Shown here: positions 27,040 through 34,931 of the stretch, one piece after another
Position numbering within the stretch: position 1 is the first letter of the stretch
How the letters are laid out: every line of letters begins with the position of its first letter
Source of the DNA: Pseudomonas cerasi
GTDB taxonomy: Bacteria; Pseudomonadota; Gammaproteobacteria; Pseudomonadales; Pseudomonadaceae
Length of the DNA: 64,000 nucleotides
Direction: 5' to 3'
NCBI RefSeq assembly: GCF_900074915.1
Contig: NZ_LT222319.1
Location: 5,077,501 to 5,141,500 of the forward strand
Made by a program: the position numbers and the translations under genes
Notes under the pieces: generated by a model
What the model was told of the DNA's origin: nothing
Database searches by the model: none
What the model saw: the letters and a program-made list of their open reading frames with translations, nothing else

Positions 27040-29238
27040 ATGCAAGACACCACCACCTTCGACCTGCCGATCAGCGGCATGACCTGCGCCAGTTGCGCAG
27101 GTCGGGTCGAGCGTGCCTTGGCCAAAGTGCCGGGGGTCAACAGCGTAACGGTCAACCTGGCCAATGAACGCGCCCATGTAGACACCGCAGCGCACACCGA
27201 TCCGCAAACCCTGATCGACGCCGTCAGCCGCGCCGGTTATGGCGCCACCCTGAGCCAGGATCGTCACGCCGAAGCCGATCAAAAAGCCCGTCACTTGCAT
27301 AACGAGCGCTGGGCCTTGCTGCTGGCCATCGCGCTGGCGCTGCCGCTGATCCTGCCGATGCTGCTGACCCCGCTGGGCGTGCACTGGATGCTGCCCGCGT
27401 GGGTGCAGTTTGCGCTGGCGACGCCGGTGCAGTTCATCCTTGGCGCACGCTTTTACGTGGCCGCCTGGAAAGCCGTGCGCGCAGGTGCCGGCAATATGGA
27501 CCTGCTGGTCGCCATCGGTACCAGCGCCGGCTACGGCCTGAGCGTCTATCAATGGCTGCACGCTGCGCCTGGCACAACGCCGCATTTGTATTTCGAAGCA
27601 TCGGCGGTGGTAATCGCGCTGGTGCTGCTGGGCAAATACCTGGAAAGCCGCGCCAAGCGCCAGACCGCCAGTGCTATCCGTGCCCTTGAAGCACTGCGCC
27701 CGGAGCGCGCCCTGCGGGTGGTCGACGGCCTCGAACAGGACGTCGCTATCAGCGCGCTGCAGCTTGATGATCGGGTGCTGGTCAAACCCGGCGAACGCTT
27801 TCCGGTGGACGGCGAAGTGGTCGAAGGCCGCAGCCATGCCGACGAAGCGCTGATCACCGGTGAAAGCCTGCCGGTGGTCAAGCAACCGGGCGACAAGGTC
27901 ACCGGCGGGGCAATCAATGGCGAAGGCCAATTGCTGATCAGGACCACAGCGCTGGGCGCAGAAACGGTGCTGGCGCGCATCATTCGTCTGGTCGAGGACG
28001 CCCAGGCAGGCAAGGCTCCGATCCAGAAACTGGTGGATAAAGTCAGCCAGGTGTTCGTGCCGACCGTACTGGTGATTGCCTTGCTCACGCTGGTCGGCTG
28101 GCTGCTGGTCGGTGCCTCGCTTGAAGTCGCGCTGATCAATGCCGTCGCTGTACTGGTGATCGCCTGCCCTTGCTCGCTGGGCCTTGCGACGCCGACAGCG
28201 ATCATGGCCGGGACCGGCGTGGCTGCGCGCTATGGCATTCTGATCAGGGACGCCGAAGCGCTGGAACGGGCTCACGAGGTCGATGCCGTGGTGTTCGACA
28301 AAACCGGCACGCTGACCTCGGGCACGCCGCGTATCACCAACATGAGCGCGGTGCTGGGCAATGAAGAACACCTTCTGCAACTGGCGGGGGCGCTGCAACG
28401 CGGCAGTGAACACCCCTTGGCCAAAGCAGTGCTGGATGTGTGTCATGAATGGCAACTCAAGCCTGATGCCGCGCAAAACAGCCGCGTCCTGAGTGGTCGG
28501 GGCATCGCTGGCAGCGTTCAGGGCCGTGAACTGGCGCTGGGCAATCGACGTTTGCTGGAGGAAAGCGGCCTGCCGATGGGCGATCTGGCCGAGTCCGCGC
28601 GCATCTGGGAAGCCGAGGGGCGCACGCTGTCCTGGCTGATCGAGCAGGCTCCAGAGCCAAAGGTGATCGGCATGTTTGCCTTTGGTGACACGCTCAAGCC
28701 CGGAACCGATCAGGCGATCAAAGCGCTGAATGCGCGGGGCATCACCAGCCATCTGCTGACTGGCGATAACCGTGGCAGCGCCCAAGTGGTTGCCAGGACA
28801 TTGGGGATACACGACGTGCATGCCGAAGTGCTGCCTGTCGACAAGGCGGCCACCGTCACTCAACTGAAAAGCCACCATGTGGTCGCGATGGTCGGTGACG
28901 GCATCAACGATGCTCCGGCGCTGGCGGCGGCGGATGTCGGTATCGCGATGGGCGGCGGGACCGATGTCGCCATGCATGCAGCGGGCATCACCCTGATGCG
29001 CGGCGATCCGCGACTGGTTCCGGCCGCCCTCGACATTAGCCGAAGGACCTACGCGAAAATCCGCCAGAACCTGTTCTGGGCGTTCGTCTACAACCTTATC
29101 GGCATTCCGCTCGCGGCGCTGGGCTATCTCAATCCGGTACTGGCGGGCGCGGCCATGGCGCTGTCGAGTGTCAGCGTGGTGAGCAATGCGCTGCTGCTGA
29201 AAACCTGGAAACCCCGCGACCTGGAGGACGCACCATGA
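27040..29238 (+). CDS. copA: Cu(I)-exporting P1B-type ATPase CopA
   Basis: A 732-residue inner-membrane P-type ATPase exporting cytoplasmic Cu(I). One N-terminal HMA domain carries GMTCASC (residues 11-17). Eight transmembrane helices include the ion-site CPC at residues 376-378. The phosphorylated Asp is D420 in DKTGTLTSG, the actuator has ITGESLPV, and the hinge has VGDGINDAPALAAADVGIAMG. The ATG at 27040 follows a GGGAG site; the ORF opens at 26992, inside the operator. The last codons overlap the cueR start (ATGA). A perfect CueR operator lies just upstream. Confidence 0.96.
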   Translation: MQDTTTFDLPISGMTCASCAGRVERALAKVPGVNSVTVNLANERAHVDTAAHTDPQTLIDAVSRAGYGATLSQDRHAEADQKARHLHNERWALLLAIALALPLILPMLLTPLGVHWMLPAWVQFALATPVQFILGARFYVAAWKAVRAGAGNMDLLVAIGTSAGYGLSVYQWLHAAPGTTPHLYFEASAVVIALVLLGKYLESRAKRQTASAIRALEALRPERALRVVDGLEQDVAISALQLDDRVLVKPGERFPVDGEVVEGRSHADEALITGESLPVVKQPGDKVTGGAINGEGQLLIRTTALGAETVLARIIRLVEDAQAGKAPIQKLVDKVSQVFVPTVLVIALLTLVGWLLVGASLEVALINAVAVLVIACPCSLGLATPTAIMAGTGVAARYGILIRDAEALERAHEVDAVVFDKTGTLTSGTPRITNMSAVLGNEEHLLQLAGALQRGSEHPLAKAVLDVCHEWQLKPDAAQNSRVLSGRGIAGSVQGRELALGNRRLLEESGLPMGDLAESARIWEAEGRTLSWLIEQAPEPKVIGMFAFGDTLKPGTDQAIKALNARGITSHLLTGDNRGSAQVVARTLGIHDVHAEVLPVDKAATVTQLKSHHVVAMVGDGINDAPALAAADVGIAMGGGTDVAMHAAGITLMRGDPRLVPAALDISRRTYAKIRQNLFWAFVYNLIGIPLAALGYLNPVLAGAAMALSSVSVVSNALLLKTWKPRDLEDAP

Positions 29239-29634
29239 ATATCGGTCAAGCGGCGAAAAACAGTGGCTTGAGCGCCAAGATGATCCGCTATTACGAATCC
29301 ATCGGCCTGTTGCAGGCGGCGCATCGCAGCGACAGCGGCTATCGCGTGTACAGCGCGGACGATCTGCACACGCTGGCGTTCATCAAGCGCTCAAGAGACC
29401 TGGGGGTTTTCGCTGGAAGAAGTCGGCAAACTGCTGACCCTCTGGCAGGACCGCCAGCGGGCCAGCGCCGACGTCAAGGCACTGGCCCGGCAACACATTG
29501 CCGAGCTGAACAAGAAGATCGAAGAACTGGCGAGCCTGCGCGATACGCTTCAGGAACTGGTGGAACATTGCCAAGGCGACGACCGCCCCGACTGCCCGAT
29601 CCTCAAGGACCTGGCGTCGGGCGGGTGCTGCTAG
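29235..29634 (+). pseudogene. cueR: cueR, copper-responsive MerR-family activator, +1 frameshift
   Basis: The first 57 codons encode a normal CueR DNA-binding domain (MNIGQAAKNSGLSAKMIRYYESIGLL). At the G run 29402-29406 (five G) the frame shifts; reading with four G restores GFSLEEVGKLLTLWQDRQRA and on to the C terminus at 29634. The restored tail has the Cu(I)-binding C-x7-C (HCQGDDRPDCPI) and a CC terminus, about 132 residues in all, normal for CueR. As given, the protein would lose its dimerisation helix and metal loop. Either a real slippage mutation or a sequencing error in a homopolymer. It overlaps the copA stop by 4 bp. Confidence 0.8.
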
Positions 29635-29642
29635 CCACACCG

Positions 29643-30002
29643 CAAGGGCCCTTACTGCATCCGCACGCACTCCCGAGAGAGCGAGCTTGCCCGCGAAAGG
29701 GCCCATACAGACTCCAAAAACAGCGCGCCTGATTCATCGTCTTCGCGAGCAAGCGAAGCGTCGCCCGGCTCGCTCCCACAAAAGCTTTACTGCATCCACG
29801 ACGGCGGTGGTTCTTCGGTGGACCTAATCAGTACAGCGCCTGCCGTACTCACCCCGTGGGAGCGAGCTTGCTCGCGAAAGGGCCCGTACAGGCTCCGAAA
29901 ACTACGCGCCTGATCCATCGCCTTCGCGAGCAAGCGAAGGTCGCCCGGCTCGCTCCCACAAGGGTCTTACTGCATCCACGGCGGTGGTGGTTCTTCGGTG
30001 GA
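29643..30002. repeat. tandem ~180-bp repeat made of a REP unit plus the kinase gene tail
   Basis: Two copies (about 29678-29822 and 29859-30002, offset 180-181 bp) each contain the Pseudomonas REP core AGCGAGCTTGCxCGCGAA, an inverted partner CTTCGCGAGCAAGCGAAG, and GGCTCGCTCCCACA. Each ends with the sequence encoding the C-terminal residues of the RIO-kinase gene (TACTGCATCCACG...TTCTTCGGTGGA). The second copy is the real gene end. A shorter third copy of the junction sequence is at 29643-29665. This REP family differs from the GACGCAGAGCGTC family elsewhere in the window. Confidence 0.85.
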
Positions 30003-30794
30003 TTTGCTTGGTGGCGCATCGTCTGCCGCGCGAGCTGCCTGGCGACGGGCTTCGTCGAGGCGGGCGGCTTCGATTTCGCGCAGTACGCCGCCCACATCGG
30101 CTTCGTCCTCCGGCTCATCGAATTCGCCGGTCAGCACCGTGGCGGGCGACAAGGTGCCTGCCTCGTAGTACGACCACATTTCCTTGGCGTACTTGGTCTT
30201 TCTGAGCTCCGGCGCGAAGCGGCCGAAGTACAGCGCCATGTTGCCGACGTCGCGCTCCAGCATGCTGAACGCGTGGTTGTTGCCCGCGGCATCGACCGCT
30301 TGCGGCAAGTCGATGATGACCGGGCCGGACGGCGCCAGCAGCACGTTGAACTCGGACAGGTCACCATGCACCAGACCGGCACACAACATCAGCACGATCT
30401 GCTCGATCAGGAATGCGTGATACTCGCGCGCCTGATCCGGCTCCAGCACGACGTCGTTCAGACGCGGCGCTGCATCGCCGTACTCGTCGGCCACCAGTTC
30501 CATGAGCAGCACGCCTTCCAGGAAGTCGTACGGCTTGGGCACCCGGACACCTGCGCTGGCCAGACGAAACAGCGCAGCCACTTCGGCATTCTGCCAGGCG
30601 TCTTCGGTTTCCTTGCGCCCGAACTTCGAGCCCTTGGCCATGGCGCGGGCCTGTCGGCTGTTGCGTACCTTGCGGCCTTCCTGATACTCGGCCGCCTGAC
30701 GGAAACTGCGTTTGTTAGCCTCCTTGTAAACCTTGGCACACCGCAGCTCATTGCCGCAACGCACCACATAAACAGCTGCCTCTTTACCACTCAT
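29967..30794 (-). CDS. RIO1-family protein kinase, apparent N-terminal frameshift
   Basis: 275 codons from the ATG at 30794 encode a RIO-type atypical Ser/Thr kinase. Visible are MSGKEAAVYVVRC (ATP-binding region), a Lys in LRCAKVYKE, the catalytic HGDLSEFNVLL (His-Gly-Asp and Asn) near residue 143 and the metal-binding VIIDLPQAVD. An acidic, Ala-rich C terminus ends in PPPPW. The expected protein appears to begin at 30864: a 26-codon frame there runs into this one one base out of phase. Bacterial RIO kinases are poorly characterised. Its last 35 bp are copied in the flanking tandem repeat. Confidence 0.85.
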   Translation of the reverse strand: MSGKEAAVYVVRCGNELRCAKVYKEANKRSFRQAAEYQEGRKVRNSRQARAMAKGSKFGRKETEDAWQNAEVAALFRLASAGVRVPKPYDFLEGVLLMELVADEYGDAAPRLNDVVLEPDQAREYHAFLIEQIVLMLCAGLVHGDLSEFNVLLAPSGPVIIDLPQAVDAAGNNHAFSMLERDVGNMALYFGRFAPELRKTKYAKEMWSYYEAGTLSPATVLTGEFDEPEDEADVGGVLREIEAARLDEARRQAARAADDAPPSKSTEEPPPPWMQ

Positions 30795-30864
30795 CGAGCG
30801 GGCGCAGCACCTCGTCGACCAGACCGTCTTCGATCAGGGGTTCAATGCGTTTAGGAGTTTTCAT
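30784..30864 (-). other. out-of-frame N-terminal segment of the RIO-kinase gene
   Basis: ATG at 30864 opens MKTPKRIEPLIEDGLVDEVL, then RPLDEW and a TAA at 30784-30786, overlapping the kinase ORF by 11 bp. Removing one base at about 30795 would give RPLMSGKEAAVY, a continuous N terminus of the length I expect for Pseudomonas RIO proteins. It could be a frameshift mutation, a base-calling error or a coupled leader peptide. Confidence 0.6.
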
Positions 30865-31108
30865 CAGCTTTTATTGTGGGTCCTTTGTTGCCAGATACGC
30901 GATTGTTGCCGTTATACGGCAATCCTCCGCCAGCGAGTAGGGGTAACCCCCTGTGGATTGAAAGGTTTTTTAAGAAAAAACCACGCAATCCCCCGGTTTA
31001 AAGCACCTTTCGTGCCGTACAGCAGGTCGAAGATATTCCGGGACAAAACATGTAAAAGCAGAAAAACCCGCGTTAGATGCACTCATTAGTGCACAAGGCA
31101 TCCCGGCC

Positions 31109-31914
31109 TTACTTGAACAAGTCGCCAGGGGTGTGACCGAACAACCCCTTGAACGCAGCGATGAATGCTGACGTCGAGTCATAACCGCAGGCCAGCGCGG
31201 TATGCGTCACACTGGCGCCCTCTTCCAGTGCAGAAAGCGAAGACAGTAACCGTGCCCGCTGCCGCCAGCCGCGAAAGCTCAATCCGGTTTCCCGCTGAAA
31301 CATTCGCATCAGGGTTTTCTCGGAGGTCCCGAGACGGGCAGCCCAGTCATGCAGGGTGATCAACCGACCCGGCTCCTCGATCAACTCGTTGCACAGCCCC
31401 AGCAAGACGCGGATGACGCGGCAACGGCAGTGAAAAGCCGACTTCGGGCAACTGCGCCAGTTGATCCAGCAGGACCTGCACCAGCCGCGCCTCATGGCTG
31501 TCCTGCTCGGGATAATCCACAGGGCAGCAGGCAGAAGCTCTTGATCAGCTCACGGGCCAGTGGCGTGACTTCCAGCACCCTGCAGCGCTGCGGTGCCCAC
31601 CCCGAATCTGCCGTGCGAATGTACAGGCTGCGCATTTCGGCGCGCATGGAGGTCACCACCTCATGCTCAAGCCCGGCAGGCACCCAGACGCCCCACTGCG
31701 GCGGCGCAAAGAAACTGCCCTCGGCGGTATGCACCCCCAGAACCCCACTGATGGCATAGGAAAACTGCACCCAGTCGTGGCGATGGGGCGGCGTCCACGA
31801 ACCGGCAGTGAGGCTTTCAGCACGGGCATACAGCGGGCGCGGCAGGCCGGCCAATGCCGGTATCTGCCGTTCGCCCGTAGGCTGCCGCTGATTGATCTGT
31901 CCGTTACTCGGCAT
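31109..31914 (-). pseudogene. AraC-family regulator with cupin N terminus, two frameshifts
   Basis: The N-terminal cupin part (31914 down to about 31520, with PPHRHDWVQFSYAISGVLGVHT) is in one frame. A second frame (VDYPEQDSHEARLVQVLLDQLAQLPEVGFSLPLPR) covers about 31521-31410, and the AraC helix-turn-helix pair (LHDWAARLGTSEKTLMRMFQRETGLSF...ACGYDSTSAFIAAFKGLFG) is in a third frame to 31109. Joining the frames gives a normal cupin-AraC activator of about 265 residues. The shifts are near 31521 (extra T after CCC) and near 31410. It is divergent from the BASS transporter at 32000, the usual arrangement for its target. Confidence 0.82.
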
Positions 31915-31999
31915 CTTATGGCCTTATGTCGCAAGACGGCTATGGCGCAACAGAGTAGCCTGCACGCATCTCTGTGTACAAACGTTCTACGGACCCCGC

Positions 32000-33028
32000 A
32001 TGCAATCACTCAAACACTTCAAACGCGTCGCTACCGACTGGTTCCTCTGGGGCATGGTTCTGGCGACGGTGCTCGCCTACTTCTTCCCGCGCTTCGGCGC
32101 TACCGGCGGCAGCATGCACGCTGAATACGTCATCAAGGTCGGCGTGTTCGTGGTGTTCTTTCTGCATGGGGTAAACCTGTCCAGCGAGCAGATCAAGAAA
32201 GGCCTGACCAACTGGCGCCTGCACGTGATGATCCAGGTCTTCACCTTCGTGGTGTTCCCGCTGATCTGGCTGGCGTGCCAAAAGCTGCTGGGCTCGTATG
32301 TGCCGGCGCTGCTGATGCTGGGTTTTCTCTACCTGTGCGCCCTGCCCTCGACCATTTCGTCTTCGGTGGCACTGACCGGCAGCGCAGGCGGCAATGTCCC
32401 GGCAGCGATTCTCAACGCCAGCATGTCCAGCGTCATCGGGATTTTCATCACCCCGTGGCTGGTCAGCCTGGTGGTCGGCACCGGTGCTGGCGGAATCGAT
32501 CTGGGCGATACGCTGCTCGACCTGTGCGCCATGCTCCTGCTGCCACTGGTGCTTGGCCAGCTAATGCGGCCGTTGCTGGGCAAGTTTTTCGCCCGTCACA
32601 AGAAGTACACCAACCTGATCGACAAGCTGGTGATTCTGCTGCTGGTGTACGCGGCGTTCTGCAACTCGATGATCTCCGGCATGTGGCAAAGCCAGGGCAA
32701 CAGCGTGATCCTGACGGCGTTCGTCGGCACCGCGCTGCTGCTGGCGGTGATCCTGTTGATGACCACCCGCACGGCGCGGGTACTCAAGTTCGATCATGCC
32801 GACAAGGTCGCGGCGGTGTTCTGCGCCACCAAGAAATCCCTCGCCGCGGGCGCGCCGATGGCTGCACTGATTTTCGGCAGCAACCCGGGGCTTGGCCTGA
32901 TTCTGTTGCCGATCATGATCTACCACCCGATGCAGTTGATCGTGTGCTCGATCATCGCCGAGAGCTACGCCAGTCGCCATCGCCAAGAGCTTTCGGCCGC
33001 CGCGCTGGAAGAGGCTCGCGCCGCGTGA
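32000..33028 (+). CDS. bile-acid:sodium-symporter-family transporter (BASS, YfeH/SBF-like)
   Basis: A 342-residue inner-membrane protein of the SBF-like CPA/BASS family with about 9-10 helices. GVNLSSEQIKKGLTNWRLH, LYLCALPSTISSSVALTGSAGGN and CATKKSLAAGAPMAAL are diagnostic for the YfeH branch. The ATG at 32000 is preferred to the long frame from 31892. The gene is divergent from a broken AraC-type regulator. Members carry organic anions or monocarboxylates with sodium; the substrate here is unknown. Confidence 0.88.
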   Translation: MQSLKHFKRVATDWFLWGMVLATVLAYFFPRFGATGGSMHAEYVIKVGVFVVFFLHGVNLSSEQIKKGLTNWRLHVMIQVFTFVVFPLIWLACQKLLGSYVPALLMLGFLYLCALPSTISSSVALTGSAGGNVPAAILNASMSSVIGIFITPWLVSLVVGTGAGGIDLGDTLLDLCAMLLLPLVLGQLMRPLLGKFFARHKKYTNLIDKLVILLLVYAAFCNSMISGMWQSQGNSVILTAFVGTALLLAVILLMTTRTARVLKFDHADKVAAVFCATKKSLAAGAPMAALIFGSNPGLGLILLPIMIYHPMQLIVCSIIAESYASRHRQELSAAALEEARAA

Positions 33029-33035
33029 ATGCGGC

Positions 33036-33452
33036 TTACATCAGCGCGTCATCATCCAGTGTGACGCGCGCATAGAAGACGATCGCCACGGTAGGGATCA
33101 GTGCGGAATAACCCGGCCGCAGCGCAGTGCCGAAGTGCGTCAGCAAGCGTTGCACCGGGGCCTGGCGAATCGCGCCCAGCAAGCCCTTGACCGCGCCGGG
33201 CGCCTCGTCGGGCTGCGCGGTCTTGAAAAACGCTGCCACGGTCAGGCGCTCGGCCAGTGCATCGACATGCGCGGCATAGATATCCCAGCTCATCGCGCGG
33301 ACACTGGCGCGCGGCATCTGCACCAGCGGGTGCGCGCTGTTGAACGCATGGCGAAAGAACGTTCTGAGCAGCAGCTCTTCCACTTCAACCACCGTCGCAC
33401 ATTGGTGCAGCGCGTCGCCCAGACCGTATTGCCGCGCCAGCATGCCCAACAC
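33036..33452 (-). CDS. hypothetical protein coupled to the DUF726-type hydrolase
   Basis: 138 residues, mainly helical in character, with no signal peptide or membrane helix that I recognise (NSAHPLVQMPRASVRAMSWDIYAAHVDALAERL). It begins with GTG at 33452 directly after the TGA of the upstream hydrolase gene (TGAGTG), or at an ATG 9 bp later, so the two are translated together and may work together. No known family recognised. Confidence 0.68.
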   Translation of the reverse strand: MLGMLARQYGLGDALHQCATVVEVEELLLRTFFRHAFNSAHPLVQMPRASVRAMSWDIYAAHVDALAERLTVAAFFKTAQPDEAPGAVKGLLGAIRQAPVQRLLTHFGTALRPGYSALIPTVAIVFYARVTLDDDALM

Positions 33453-34433
33453 TCACGTATAGGGCACGCCGCGACGCCGGGCGGCATTGATCAGAAAATG
33501 CCCGGCGACCAGCTGGAATTCACGCACGAATGCGTACGTACGGTCGGCTACAGTGGCCTTGAGGCGCGTCCAGCGACTGCTGCGCAAGTGCTTGATGGCC
33601 GCCTCCAGCACGTAGTCAGGCGAACGGGCCAGAACGCTGTGCAACCAGACGTCCTGCAAAACCGGGTCGCGGGTCATGGTCGGTAGCACCGCAACGCCGG
33701 TTTCCAGCCCTTCACAGCCACTGAAGCGGGTCGCAATCAGCACTTCCTGCAAGCGCTGCCAGTAATGGTGATGGCGATAACCCTGCATGCGCACGTTCTC
33801 GAAGTGCTCGACCGGCGTGCGTCCCAGGCTCTTCTCGCCCAGGTTCAGCAAGAGCACATGATCTTCCGTGGAATACGCATTGATCAGCCGTCCGCTGATT
33901 CTCTGCTTGAGCAGCTCGGCCTCGGCGGCATCGATACGAACGGCAGCGGCCATCAGCAATACATCGCCCACCACCAGCCCGTGCTCGGGTGTCTGCTGCA
34001 GGTCCTTGAGCGCGCTGACCAGCAGCCGGCCGCCCAGTGAATGCCCGATCAGATTGACCCGCCTGACGTCGGGATGGTGCTCGAACAGGTAGCGATCCAG
34101 CTGTGCAAACAGCACCTTGCCCATGTCGCGGGCACGGTTGCGGATGCGCGCGAAGTGAACGACCCGGTCCCCCGCCAACGCCGCCGCGCCCGCGAGCGGG
34201 TGCACACGGGCAGCAGCCATGAGCAGGCCACGGGAACGGTTGTCCATCTGGGTGAAATGGCTGGATGGCCAGAACGCCAGAATGTTCACGCTCTGGCGCA
34301 ATGCACCGGGGATGCTGTTGGCCAACAGGCGTCGGTCATCCAGATCATGCCCTGACGAATAGCCGTGAATGAAGACGTTGGCGACCTCGCCCGATGTCTT
34401 GGGCAGGGTCAGAAATTTGAAGTGATTTTCCAC
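33453..34433 (-). CDS. alpha/beta hydrolase, DUF726/TMCO4-like
   Basis: A 326-residue alpha/beta hydrolase. VANVFIHGYSSGHDLDD near residue 20 resembles the oxyanion strand-loop, and LIGHSLGGRLLVSAL near residue 128 is the nucleophile elbow (Gly-His-Ser-Leu-Gly). The region after it (GDVLLMAAAVRIDAAEAELL, NAYSTEDHVLLLNLGE) matches DUF726 proteins. It is cytoplasmic, with no signal peptide. The hypothetical gene at 33036 follows without a gap. Esterase or lipase activity is likely; the substrate is unknown. Confidence 0.8.
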   Translation of the reverse strand: MENHFKFLTLPKTSGEVANVFIHGYSSGHDLDDRRLLANSIPGALRQSVNILAFWPSSHFTQMDNRSRGLLMAAARVHPLAGAAALAGDRVVHFARIRNRARDMGKVLFAQLDRYLFEHHPDVRRVNLIGHSLGGRLLVSALKDLQQTPEHGLVVGDVLLMAAAVRIDAAEAELLKQRISGRLINAYSTEDHVLLLNLGEKSLGRTPVEHFENVRMQGYRHHHYWQRLQEVLIATRFSGCEGLETGVAVLPTMTRDPVLQDVWLHSVLARSPDYVLEAAIKHLRSSRWTRLKATVADRTYAFVREFQLVAGHFLINAARRRGVPYT

Positions 34434-34465
34434 GTTGTCCTGTCACACATGGGCGGTTTACACGC

Positions 34466-34744
34466 TCAATTTCTGGCGATGAAGCGCTTGGCGATCAGTA
34501 CGATCAGTCGCAGGCAGAACATGATACCGGTCACCGCGATGACCCATTTGGCCACCAGCAGGAAGTAAACCTCCGTTTCATCGGAGACCAGCCCCACCAG
34601 CAAGCCCATCCCGCCGATCAGCAAACCGATCAGCATCAGCCCGATATAGGGCCTCAGCCAGCGAGTCCGCGCGCCTTTGTCGAACAGATAGAGCACGGTG
34701 CCGATCAGAATCAGAAGTACCGATACCCCAATGATGAACCCCAT
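34466..34744 (-). CDS. small integral membrane protein
   Basis: 92 residues with three hydrophobic segments (GFIIGVSVLLILIGTVLYLF, IGLMLIGLLIGGMGLLVGLV, VAKWVIAVTGIMFCLRLIVLI). GAGGTAAGG immediately upstream of the ATG at 34744 is a strong ribosome-binding site. It lies 32 bp upstream of the hydrolase gene on the same strand and is probably in its operon. I do not recognise the family. Confidence 0.75.
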   Translation of the reverse strand: MGFIIGVSVLLILIGTVLYLFDKGARTRWLRPYIGLMLIGLLIGGMGLLVGLVSDETEVYFLLVAKWVIAVTGIMFCLRLIVLIAKRFIARN

Positions 34745-34800
34745 GCCTTACCTCAACGTTACAGGCCAACAATGCTGATTGATCATCCCGCGCACGGATG

Positions 34801-34852
34801 CGACGCAGAGCGTCACGGCATGCATTCCCACGCTGGAGCGTGAGGAACGATA
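34801..34852. repeat. REP-type element
   Basis: CGACGCAGAGCGTCACGGCATGCATTCCCACGCTGGAGCGTGAGGAACGATAG carries the same two hairpins, spacing and tail as the element at 10947. It lies between the small membrane protein gene and the thiolase gene. Confidence 0.75.
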
Positions 34853-34931
34853 GGTGCCCGGAAGAACACTTATCGTGCCAGTGCTCTGCGTAGTTCAGTT
34901 GTGGATTATGCCCATGACCCCAGCCATTTGC

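Noticed and set aside
26599..28977. A 792-codon open frame opposite copA
   Set aside because: It is antisense to a fully recognisable CopA, has no protein motif, and arises from codon bias at high GC.
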